This document shows, piece after piece, positions 8,307 to 15,677 of a stretch of 64,000 nucleotides of DNA. Origin of the DNA: JAGDZR01 sp049115695 (GTDB lineage: Bacteria > Bacteroidota > Bacteroidia > Cytophagales > Cyclobacteriaceae); NCBI GenBank assembly GCA_049115695.1, contig JAGDZR010000011.1, positions 248,001-312,000 of the forward strand. The letters are read 5' to 3'. How positions within the stretch are numbered: the stretch's first letter is position 1; every line of letters begins with the position of its first letter. The notes under the pieces are model-generated. The model was not told the origin of the DNA, made no database searches, and saw nothing but the letters and a program-made list of their open reading frames with translations. A program made the translations under genes and the position numbers.

Positions 8307-9212
8307 ATGAAAGTACTGATAACAGGGTCCAATGGTTTACTTGGTCAAAAAATCATCGGTTTATTAGAGCATGATAAATTAACGGTGATCGCCACTGGTC
8401 GAGGAGAGAATCGAAACCCTGCTGGCAACTACAAATATTATCCTCTGGATATCACTTCATCCGACGCTGTAGAATCGCTCATTTCTACAGAAAGACCTGA
8501 TGTAGTCATCAATACAGCGGCAATGACCCATGTGGATCAATGCGAACAAGAAATGGATTTGTGTTGGCAATTGAATGTAGAAGCAGTGCAATTTCTCATC
8601 AATGCTTGCCAAAAAATTGATGCATTTCTAATACATATTTCTACTGACTTCATATTCGATGGCAAAGCAGGACCATACCAAGAAAATGATAAACCTAATC
8701 CTTTAAGTCACTACGCGGAAAGCAAATTAGCTTCTGAAAAATTACTCGAAAATGCTTCGATTGATTTTGCAATTGTTAGAACAATGCTTGTATATGGTAT
8801 TGCTCATGATATGTCTCGATCCAATATCATTTTGTGGGTGAAGAAAAGCCTTGAAGAGGGCAAACAAATCAAGGTAGTTAATGACCAATGGAGAACGCCA
8901 ACCCTTGCTGAAGATTTAGCCAAAGCATGTATCACGATTGCCAAAGGAAGAGTTAAGGGGACCTTTCATATTTCAGGAAAGGACATGCTTACTCCTTATG
9001 ACATGGCTATTGCCACAGCTAAACATTGGAATTTAGACAAGGACCTTATTGAGGAAGTCGATGGATCAATTTTCACACAACCAGCAAAGCGTCCTCCTAA
9101 AACAGGCTTCATTCTAGACAAAGCAAAACGAGAATTAGCTTACGAACCAGTAACATTTCAAAAAGGGCTATCAATCGTTGAAAATCAGCTAAAAGAAGTG
9201 TCCGAGGGTTAA
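8307..9212 (+). CDS. SDR-family sugar reductase, RmlD (dTDP-4-dehydrorhamnose reductase)-like
   Basis: 301 residues with a Rossmann NAD(P)-binding start MKVLITGSNGLLGQ (GxxGxxG) and the catalytic YxxxK in SHYAESK, preceded by the STDFIFDGKAGPY motif of the RmlD family. RmlD reduces dTDP-4-dehydrorhamnose to dTDP-L-rhamnose for surface polysaccharide. No rmlA, rmlB or rmlC lies alongside, so the true substrate may be another deoxysugar. The start codon follows the cyclophilin stop immediately (TAAATG), so the pair is co-transcribed. Confidence 0.85.
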   Translation: MKVLITGSNGLLGQKIIGLLEHDKLTVIATGRGENRNPAGNYKYYPLDITSSDAVESLISTERPDVVINTAAMTHVDQCEQEMDLCWQLNVEAVQFLINACQKIDAFLIHISTDFIFDGKAGPYQENDKPNPLSHYAESKLASEKLLENASIDFAIVRTMLVYGIAHDMSRSNIILWVKKSLEEGKQIKVVNDQWRTPTLAEDLAKACITIAKGRVKGTFHISGKDMLTPYDMAIATAKHWNLDKDLIEEVDGSIFTQPAKRPPKTGFILDKAKRELAYEPVTFQKGLSIVENQLKEVSEG

Positions 9213-9297
9213 TACTTTTAGGAATTTTACAATACGTTCGAAATTAGTAGCTTTACAGTCATTAAGAGACAGTATTATACCCCTAAACCATCCAGCT

Positions 9298-9786
9298 ATG
9301 AAATACGTACTGGGCTTACTCATTTGTGTCGCATCCACCATTACTTATGGACAACACGTCATAGAGATGAACGAAGATGCCATTGACATGAAGATTCTTA
9401 CTTGGCACTATGATAGGTATCAGGGAAGTACAAGTGCCAATTGGTTCGTCAAAGCACAGGATGGCATAGGCTATGTTCATGTAGAATTCTCTCACAACAA
9501 CTCTAATTTTGAAGCTATTTACAATGAAGAAGGGCAGATACTAGCCGAAAAGGAATTTATTGCTGAAGATAAAATCCCTCAACCAGTCATTCAGCTGTTG
9601 GACTATAGAATTGTTAAATACAAAATAGACAGCTTTAGCAAGGAATCAGAATTTGAATCTCGTCAACCTTCATTGATCAATTACCGAGTTCAGGCAAAAG
9701 TTAAGTCCGGAGGCGTTGTAGTTTTCTGGTTTGATCAGGATTTTAACCTGATCCCCGAAAACAGAGACGAGATAGCCATCCGCTGA
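9298..9786 (+). CDS. Small secreted protein, possibly PepSY-like
   Basis: 162 residues with a signal peptide (MKYVLGLLICVASTITYGQ). The mature part has two similar units of about 60 residues with alternating beta-strands and one helix (VEFSHNNSNFEAIYNEEGQI ... VVVFWFDQDFNLI), a pattern like PepSY-like domains of Bacteroidota periplasmic proteins. This resemblance is weak and no catalytic motif is seen. The gene stands alone, 85 bp after the reductase, and ends exactly where the convergent RidA gene ends (no intergenic base). Function unknown. Confidence 0.7.
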   Translation: MKYVLGLLICVASTITYGQHVIEMNEDAIDMKILTWHYDRYQGSTSANWFVKAQDGIGYVHVEFSHNNSNFEAIYNEEGQILAEKEFIAEDKIPQPVIQLLDYRIVKYKIDSFSKESEFESRQPSLINYRVQAKVKSGGVVVFWFDQDFNLIPENRDEIAIR

Positions 9787-10320
9787 TTACTCCACTTCAA
9801 CGATCATCTCTATTTCTACGGCAATATTTCTAGGCAATGATCCCATGCCAACAGCAGCCCTGGCGTGCTTTCCGCGATCTCCGAAAACCTCAACCATCAA
9901 ATCAGAAAATCCATTGATTACCTCAGGATGATTAGTGAAATCAGGGGATGCATTGACCATACCCAACACTTTCACGACACGTTTGACCTTGTTTAAATCC
10001 CCTATCTCAGCCTTTAACGCAGCTAACTGCACGATAGCCGAATACCTGGCGGCCTGATACCCTTCAGGCACAGTCAAGTCTTCACCTAGTTTCCCTTTAA
10101 CATAACCGCCATCTGGTTTAGTAGGCCCTTTGCCTGCCATAAATACCAAATTACCGGAGCGTACCGCATTGACATAATTTGCCACGGGAGGAGGCGGTTC
10201 TTTGAGTGTAATACCAAGAGAGGCAATTTTTTCCTCCACATCATAATCATAAAGATCTTGCGCATGTGACAGGCCACCCAAAAACAATAATACAGCGATA
10301 ATTGACGATACTTTTTTCAT
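9787..10320 (-). CDS. Secreted RidA-family (YjgF/UK114) protein
   Basis: 177 residues. Residues 1-20 form a signal peptide (MKKVSSIIAVLLFLGGLSHA), unusual because classical RidA is cytosolic. The domain is typical of the YjgF/YER057c/UK114 family: SGNLVFMAGKGP, GYQAARYSAIVQLAAL, and RAAVGMGSLPRNIAVEIEMI, in which the Arg corresponds to the conserved arginine that binds the substrate carboxylate. RidA deaminates reactive enamine/imine intermediates; what a periplasmic version does is unknown. Its ATG overlaps the stop of the upstream AsmA-like gene (TAATG). Confidence 0.85.
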   Translation of the reverse strand: MKKVSSIIAVLLFLGGLSHAQDLYDYDVEEKIASLGITLKEPPPPVANYVNAVRSGNLVFMAGKGPTKPDGGYVKGKLGEDLTVPEGYQAARYSAIVQLAALKAEIGDLNKVKRVVKVLGMVNASPDFTNHPEVINGFSDLMVEVFGDRGKHARAAVGMGSLPRNIAVEIEMIVEVE

Positions 10321-12992
10321 TATTTACCTCCTCCTTTTTTCTTTTTTAACAATCCTTTCACAGCATTTTTAGCCTTATCAGTTACTTCTTCCTTTTGCTC
10401 ATTGACAACTTCTTTGGCCTCTTCCTTTTTCTCCTGTACCTGTTCTTCCACCACGGCTTTGGCTTCCTCTACTTTCTCTTCTGCCTCCTGGACTACTTTC
10501 TCCTTTTGCTCTGCTACTTTTTCCTTTGCAAGGTTGGTTACAGCACTTTTAGCACTGCTTGCCATCGATGTGCCACCTCCAGATGGAGTTACACCGAGCA
10601 TTTTAACGCTTGGCTTTATAAAAGTACCTAAGACACCTAAGTTTAGGTCCACTGCGGATGAGACCATTTCCTGCCCCCCTGTAAAACTTGCAAGCGCACT
10701 ATTGATGGCATCACCCGCTGCTCCTGTCGGTACATTTTTGAGCACCATTTTATAGTCAAGTGCTCCAACAATTGTGTTGCTCCCGGAAATGGTAGTTGTA
10801 TAACCGCTAAGATTAACATCAAAAGGTTCTACAAAGACACTTCCATCTCGGATTTCAGCATTTAGCAAGACATCTTTCAGGTTCAGATTACCATCGCTTT
10901 TATCGAGACTTGAAAAATTGGAGACGGTGCTGAGTATTTTCACATCCTTCATTGCAGCCTGAGCCACGGACAACAAACCAGCTCCTTGCATGGTCTCATA
11001 AACTGGCATCATATCTTCACCCAACTCTCCACCAATCTTAAAATCGGTAGAAAAATTTCCTGTCATTGTCTTGGCGAAAGGCGCCAATTGTTGGATCGTA
11101 TTGAAGGTGCTATATGCCTTCGGAATCGACAATTCTCTAATTTTCAAATCAAAATCATAAATCGGATTACCCTGTCCTGCAGTTGCATAAAGTCCATTCA
11201 TTTCGAATTGCCCATCGAGAATGTCGAATTTGACCCGATCCATTCTTAAACTGCCATCTCGAATCACAAGAGCCCCATTGAAATCATTTAATGTTTTACC
11301 ATCATAGATGATTTGGTCAATTGTTGAGGTGAGTACAAAATCAATATTGGTCGGGATACGAACAACCTCCATTTCGGCTGTGTCAGCAGGTTCCCCTGCT
11401 TCTCCTGTTTCTCCTCCCTCTTCTTCATACATCCATTCATCTACATCCACATAGGCGGATCGAAAATCCAACTGTCCCATAATTGCAGCACTGTCATCCA
11501 ATGCATACTGTAAGTAGTTGGTGATAACACCGGACATATTCAAATCTGTCTTACCAGCATTGCCCTGGAAATTTGTCAAGGCTATTTGCTTCGGGTCAAA
11601 ACTTGCAGTAGTGTTTGTGATGCCAAATCCTTGTGGCAAGTCGGAACTTTGATAATAAAAGTCAGAAATGGTCATGCTTCCGGAAGAACTCAATTTCTCA
11701 TAACGCTCAGCATCCAAATCCGACATTCGTCCAGAAGTGGCAAGAGCTGCATTGATTTTTCCCTTTAAGTCAGTATCCTCCATTGGAAAAATAGCCATCA
11801 TCTTTTCAAGGTCAATATTTCCATCTACTTTGAAATCCCAGAAATAATCCTCTAAATCCTTAAAAATCAATGAGGAAGACAAGGTCTCTCCATCTATCAA
11901 CATAGAGAACTCATTCATCACAAAACTGGTGGTCGTTAGATCTGCAGAAGGCATATCAAATACTGCATCCATTTGGATCTGTTCCATTGGAATGGGGTAG
12001 TCCGAATAGGCAATTTTTCCATTTTCAATGTTAAAAGCCATATTCACGGCTGGCATTAAGTCGTCGTTAAAGGTGCCTTTTACGTAACCATTAAACCCAA
12101 CAGTCCCACTGGCTGTAATGCCCTCCAGATACTCTGTATAAGCTCCTGGTATCAGAGAAATGATGCTTGACATAGTCACATCCTCTCCAAAATAGGTGAT
12201 GTCCATATCAATATCATCTTCAGGCATGCTAACCCAGCCATCAAATTGAAATCCAAAATTGTTCAACCCCAAATGATTTTCCTTAAAGGAAAATTTCATA
12301 TTATCTAAGTCCATTTCCATGGTCAAATCAGCCGTCAGTTCTTTATTCGATATATAAGCAACTCCATCATAGCTCGTCGAAAACTGATTGATGGTTGTCT
12401 GGGTCACCATATCAAATACATTCGCTCCAAAGTCCCCGGAACCTACATGGTTCAATCCAATAAGGTCAATTGAGAATAAGTATGGTTGATCATCATAACT
12501 AATATTGGCATTGGCTAACTCCCACCGTTGAATCGTTATTGTCGACGATGCTGCTGAGGATTCATCTTCAGTGTCACTTGATGCTTCAGTTTCTTTCATG
12601 ATATCATAATTGGCAGATCCATCTTCGAGTACCAATATGTTAACCGAAAGTTCATCCAAGAGAAAGTTTTTAATGATAATGTTCTCACCATTGATCACAG
12701 AGACAATATCAATGGTCAATGAAAATTCATTAACAGACAGCAAGGTGTCTTCCTTGAATTGCCCCACTCCAATCAAACCAAAATTGCCAACTGAAAATGT
12801 CAGGTCGGGGAAATTGGTAAATAACGAAAGTCCGATTGCATCGGTATCATAGAACACATCGGCATTCAGATTGGCGGCAATTTGATTGTCCAGCTCCTTT
12901 TGGATGTCATCTTTATAAATAATTGGAATGGTAACTGCTGTTGCCAATAACAACACTATCAATCCTAGAACAATGAGGAGTAATTTTTTCAT
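10320..12992 (-). CDS. Large AsmA-family protein with C-terminal coiled coil
   Basis: About 890 residues. An N-terminal membrane anchor (MKKLLLIVLGLIVLLLATAV) is followed by the AsmA N-terminal signature (NLNADVFYDTDAIGLSLFTN, LLDELSVNILVLEDG) and a long beta-rich periplasmic part. The C-terminal AsmA-like region (about 690-820) precedes a highly charged coiled coil made of repeated EKV/EEAK/QKE units (about 820-880) and a lysine/glycine tail. AsmA proteins of the VPS13/bridge-like class are thought to move lipids between membranes. Start: the frame is open nine codons further upstream, but 12992 places the anchor at the N-terminus. It is in an operon with a secreted RidA and the aldehyde dehydrogenase. 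Confidence 0.85.
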   Translation of the reverse strand: MKKLLLIVLGLIVLLLATAVTIPIIYKDDIQKELDNQIAANLNADVFYDTDAIGLSLFTNFPDLTFSVGNFGLIGVGQFKEDTLLSVNEFSLTIDIVSVINGENIIIKNFLLDELSVNILVLEDGSANYDIMKETEASSDTEDESSAASSTITIQRWELANANISYDDQPYLFSIDLIGLNHVGSGDFGANVFDMVTQTTINQFSTSYDGVAYISNKELTADLTMEMDLDNMKFSFKENHLGLNNFGFQFDGWVSMPEDDIDMDITYFGEDVTMSSIISLIPGAYTEYLEGITASGTVGFNGYVKGTFNDDLMPAVNMAFNIENGKIAYSDYPIPMEQIQMDAVFDMPSADLTTTSFVMNEFSMLIDGETLSSSLIFKDLEDYFWDFKVDGNIDLEKMMAIFPMEDTDLKGKINAALATSGRMSDLDAERYEKLSSSGSMTISDFYYQSSDLPQGFGITNTTASFDPKQIALTNFQGNAGKTDLNMSGVITNYLQYALDDSAAIMGQLDFRSAYVDVDEWMYEEEGGETGEAGEPADTAEMEVVRIPTNIDFVLTSTIDQIIYDGKTLNDFNGALVIRDGSLRMDRVKFDILDGQFEMNGLYATAGQGNPIYDFDLKIRELSIPKAYSTFNTIQQLAPFAKTMTGNFSTDFKIGGELGEDMMPVYETMQGAGLLSVAQAAMKDVKILSTVSNFSSLDKSDGNLNLKDVLLNAEIRDGSVFVEPFDVNLSGYTTTISGSNTIVGALDYKMVLKNVPTGAAGDAINSALASFTGGQEMVSSAVDLNLGVLGTFIKPSVKMLGVTPSGGGTSMASSAKSAVTNLAKEKVAEQKEKVVQEAEEKVEEAKAVVEEQVQEKKEEAKEVVNEQKEEVTDKAKNAVKGLLKKKKGGGK

Positions 12993-13058
12993 TTTGATTC
13001 GCGGTTTATTACTAACCACAAATTAGTGCATCCCAATCGTTAGTTCAACGCTTTCTCC

Positions 13059-13439
13059 TCATTTGGTTAAATCCACGAAAATATCATCCATTAATTGAAG
13101 CTTAATCAGATTAGATTGCTGCTCCTTTATCACATATGAAATGCCAGGCTGGCCTTCTCGATTGATTAGATAAAGGGTATCACCACTTATTCGCCATCCC
13201 TGAGTATGACTTATGGTATCAATTCCGAAAACACATCCTGGAAATCCCATTGCTGTAATGGTGATCGAGTCACCATTGAAAATAAAATTCCCATTCATTT
13301 CAAACGACTCTATATCGGGAATGCCTTGAAAAGATTCAGGCAATGTAGTCCACTTAGCATTCCAATTGCCATCAATTTCCGGGCTACTGCAAAAGGTTGT
13401 TAACGCCATCAGCCCAACTAACAAAAGTCCGTTTTTCAT
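13059..13439 (-). CDS. Small exported protein, lipocalin-like
   Basis: 126 residues beginning MKNGLLLVGLMALTTFCSSP; the hydrophobic segment and Cys resemble a lipoprotein signal, but the residue before Cys is Phe, so lipidation is uncertain. The rest is a series of beta-strands (GNFIFNGDSITITAMG, GWRISGDTLYLIN) with the GDTL/GDSI turns common in Bacteroidota lipocalin-like domains. No function is known. Its ATG overlaps the aldehyde dehydrogenase stop by one base (TAATG), so it is translated from the same message. Confidence 0.7.
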   Translation of the reverse strand: MKNGLLLVGLMALTTFCSSPEIDGNWNAKWTTLPESFQGIPDIESFEMNGNFIFNGDSITITAMGFPGCVFGIDTISHTQGWRISGDTLYLINREGQPGISYVIKEQQSNLIKLQLMDDIFVDLTK

Positions 13440-14818
13440 TATAAATACTTCAAAATAAAATCAATATTTAGTTTTTTAAACCAACTCATGGGTGGATAAG
13501 TAGTCTTCGCCAAGGTTAAGCCAATTCTTTGTTTTACTACTGACTTTTCATTAGAAAATTCCTTAAAACCCCACACCCCATGCGCTTTACCAATGCCGCT
13601 ATTATTTACACCTCCAAACGGCAATTCCGGATGACTAAACTGAATCATCGTATCATTGATGCACATGCTACCAGCACTAGTCTCTAGTTTTACTCTGTTT
13701 TGAACCTTGTGGTCTTTAGCAAAAACATACAGCGCCAACGGTTTTTCATTTTGATTAATGTGATGAAGTGGCTCCTTCAAATCACCAAAAGTTACGATCG
13801 GTAAAATGGGACCAAATATTTCTTCATTCCATAAAGTCGACGTTTCTGAAATGTTCGTAATGATGGTGGGCTGAAATTTGAGTGAATCGTCAATTGAACC
13901 ACCCAATTCAATTTTTGCACCATTGTCAACAGCATTTTTTACCCATTGCTTGAGTCTATCTGCATGTTGTTGATTGATAATTCCGCAATAATCAGACTGG
14001 TCCCCATAAAGGCGTTGGATGTATACCTTCAAATGCTTCAGCAACTCCGCTAGTTTCGCCTCGTGAACATAAACATAATCAGGAGCGGTGCAAGACTGAC
14101 CCGCATTAACCCATTTACCCCAGGCAAGTTTCTCCGCTGTGTCTTTAATCTCGGCTGACTTATCAATTATTACTGGAGATTTACCTCCTAACTCAAGCGT
14201 AACTGAAGTCAAATGCTTTGAAGCTGCCTCCATCACAACTTTGCCGACTCTGGGGCTTCCTGTAAAAAAGATATGATCGAATGGCAATTTGAGTAACTTC
14301 TGGGATGCTTCAACCCCGCCTAATTGAACGCTTACATGATTAGGTTCAAATAAGTCGGTAATCATCCTTTGAATCAATGTTGAAACAGCTTCGGAAAATT
14401 CAGATGGCTTTATTATCACAGCGTTTCCTGCTGCAATGGCGGACACAAGCGGTCCAATTGCCAATTGAAAAGGGTAATTCCATGGTGAAATGATCAAGCA
14501 TGTACCTTTTGGCTCGTGGTGTACATGCGATCTTGTCCCGAGATAAGTAATAGAGGCTGGAACATGTTGTGGTCGCATCCAATATTTTAAATCTCTTACT
14601 GTTCCTCTCAGTTCGGTTAGAACAGGAAATATCTCTGTAAGATCTGCCTCGCTAGATGGCTTTTTAAAATCCTTAAAAACGGCCTTCTGAATATCATTTC
14701 GGTGATCTAAAATCCATTTTTCAATGGATTTTAACCAATGCTTCCGCTGCTTTAATGTTGACTTTCTCAGCGACAAAGCGTTCTGCCTGAGAATGTCGAA
14801 GTGTTCTTCTAATTCCAT
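13439..14818 (-). CDS. Aldehyde dehydrogenase, class 3-like
   Basis: 459 residues, the shorter length typical of ALDH3/fatty-aldehyde dehydrogenases. It oxidises aldehydes to acids with NAD(P). Conserved elements: ISPWNYPFQL, KPSEFS, FFTGSPRVGK, the general-base Glu in TLELGGKSP (near residue 209), and the nucleophile Cys243 in GQSCTAPDY; EEIFGPILP lies further on. Substrate is likely a long-chain or aromatic aldehyde but cannot be fixed. It heads a four-gene reverse unit (with the small exported protein, AsmA-like and RidA). The 37-bp palindrome centred 46 bp upstream suggests repressor control. Confidence 0.93.
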   Translation of the reverse strand: MELEEHFDILRQNALSLRKSTLKQRKHWLKSIEKWILDHRNDIQKAVFKDFKKPSSEADLTEIFPVLTELRGTVRDLKYWMRPQHVPASITYLGTRSHVHHEPKGTCLIISPWNYPFQLAIGPLVSAIAAGNAVIIKPSEFSEAVSTLIQRMITDLFEPNHVSVQLGGVEASQKLLKLPFDHIFFTGSPRVGKVVMEAASKHLTSVTLELGGKSPVIIDKSAEIKDTAEKLAWGKWVNAGQSCTAPDYVYVHEAKLAELLKHLKVYIQRLYGDQSDYCGIINQQHADRLKQWVKNAVDNGAKIELGGSIDDSLKFQPTIITNISETSTLWNEEIFGPILPIVTFGDLKEPLHHINQNEKPLALYVFAKDHKVQNRVKLETSAGSMCINDTMIQFSHPELPFGGVNNSGIGKAHGVWGFKEFSNEKSVVKQRIGLTLAKTTYPPMSWFKKLNIDFILKYL

Positions 14819-14845
14819 TTCAATTCAATTTTCTTCCCATTCAAT

Positions 14846-14882
14846 GTTATCAAATTGTTATGTTTCATAACAATTTGGTAAC
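14846..14882. promoter_or_regulatory. 37-bp near-perfect palindrome, candidate operator
   Basis: Arms at 14846-14862 (GTTATCAAATTGTTATG) and 14866-14882 (CATAACAATTTGGTAAC) are complementary at 16 of 17 positions, with a TTT centre; the only mismatch is T14850/G14878. The site lies between the divergent aldehyde dehydrogenase and transglutaminase-like genes. There is no T-run on either side, so a terminator is unlikely. A dimeric repressor site is the simplest reading; an mRNA hairpin in one of the leaders is the alternative. Confidence 0.6.
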
Positions 14883-14910
14883 TTGAGTACTGATGAGCCA
14901 TAAATGATTT

Positions 14911-14924
14911 AACAATCAGGTAAC
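14911..14924. promoter_or_regulatory. Third half-site copy, AACAATCAGGTAAC
   Basis: AACAATCAGGTAAC repeats the right half-site of the palindrome (AACAATTTGGTAAC, 14869-14882) in the same orientation, 42 bp further on (about four helical turns), and ends one base before the TTG start of the transglutaminase-like gene. Confidence 0.45.
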
Positions 14925-14925
14925 A

Positions 14926-15660
14926 TTGAAACGCATTTTTACCATATCAATAATTCTAGTTCAAACTCTATGTCTTCATGCTCAACGAGCAGAAAAAGTG
15001 AAGATGGATCAAACATTAGCGCTCTTCATCTTAGACCAGCAAAATAGCAATTCAAATCAAGCTTATGAAATCAGAGCTGCTTACTTAGGCATTTACAAAA
15101 AAGTATCCAGATACAAATTGGATGACAAATTGAGGTTTGTTCAAAGTATCTATGAGTATGTCCATCGAAAACATCTCAAAACATACAAGGGTTATGTCTC
15201 TTTGCATGAGACCATACTTGCTAACAAGTATGATTGCCTTACCGGGACAGCAATATTTTCAATGTTGTTAAATGAATTTGAAATCCCTCATCAAATTCTT
15301 GAGTTTGAGACTCATCTCCTTATAACAGGAAATATTGAAGGAACATTTTGGGTTCTTGATCCAACAGACCCCTCAACTGGATTTATTACGGACAAGCGCT
15401 TTGCGGTAGCCAGACTGAATAAATACCAGAACAGCACGAGCGACCCTTCAGCCTTAGTTGATTTTGATAAACCAAATCGCATTTCATTAATTGAATTAGC
15501 AGGTTTGCAATACTACAACCTTGCGGTAAAAAGCTTCAACAACGAGCAATTTGATGAGGCAGATCATTTCTTAAGACTTACTGAACAGCTTTATCCTTCT
15601 TCGCGAGCACAAAACCTTAAACAGCTTGTTGTTTCATCCAATTGGATGGCGCTTGATTGA
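14926..15660 (+). CDS. Secreted transglutaminase-like protein
   Basis: 244 residues. The only start that supplies the signal peptide (KRIFTISIILVQTLCLHAQ) is a TTG at 14926-14928; the next Met is at residue 27. A transglutaminase/protease-type Cys-His-Asp triad can be traced: C104 in YDCLTGT, H130 in FETHLLITG and D145 in VLDPTDP, with a helical stretch before the Cys (FVQSIYEYVHRKH) as in that superfamily. Members may act as peptidases, amidases or crosslinkers; some are inactive. The C-terminal part (LAVKSFNNEQFDEADHF) resembles one TPR unit. It is divergent from the aldehyde dehydrogenase across the palindrome and convergent with the OmpA pair. Confidence 0.65.
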   Translation: MKRIFTISIILVQTLCLHAQRAEKVKMDQTLALFILDQQNSNSNQAYEIRAAYLGIYKKVSRYKLDDKLRFVQSIYEYVHRKHLKTYKGYVSLHETILANKYDCLTGTAIFSMLLNEFEIPHQILEFETHLLITGNIEGTFWVLDPTDPSTGFITDKRFAVARLNKYQNSTSDPSALVDFDKPNRISLIELAGLQYYNLAVKSFNNEQFDEADHFLRLTEQLYPSSRAQNLKQLVVSSNWMALD

Positions 15661-15677
15661 GAGCTAGCTATCATACT

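Noticed and set aside
10402..10755. Forward frame of 117 codons opposite the AsmA coiled coil
   Set aside because: Repetitive Ser/Thr/Ala composition is a mirror of the EKV/EEA repeats; not a gene.
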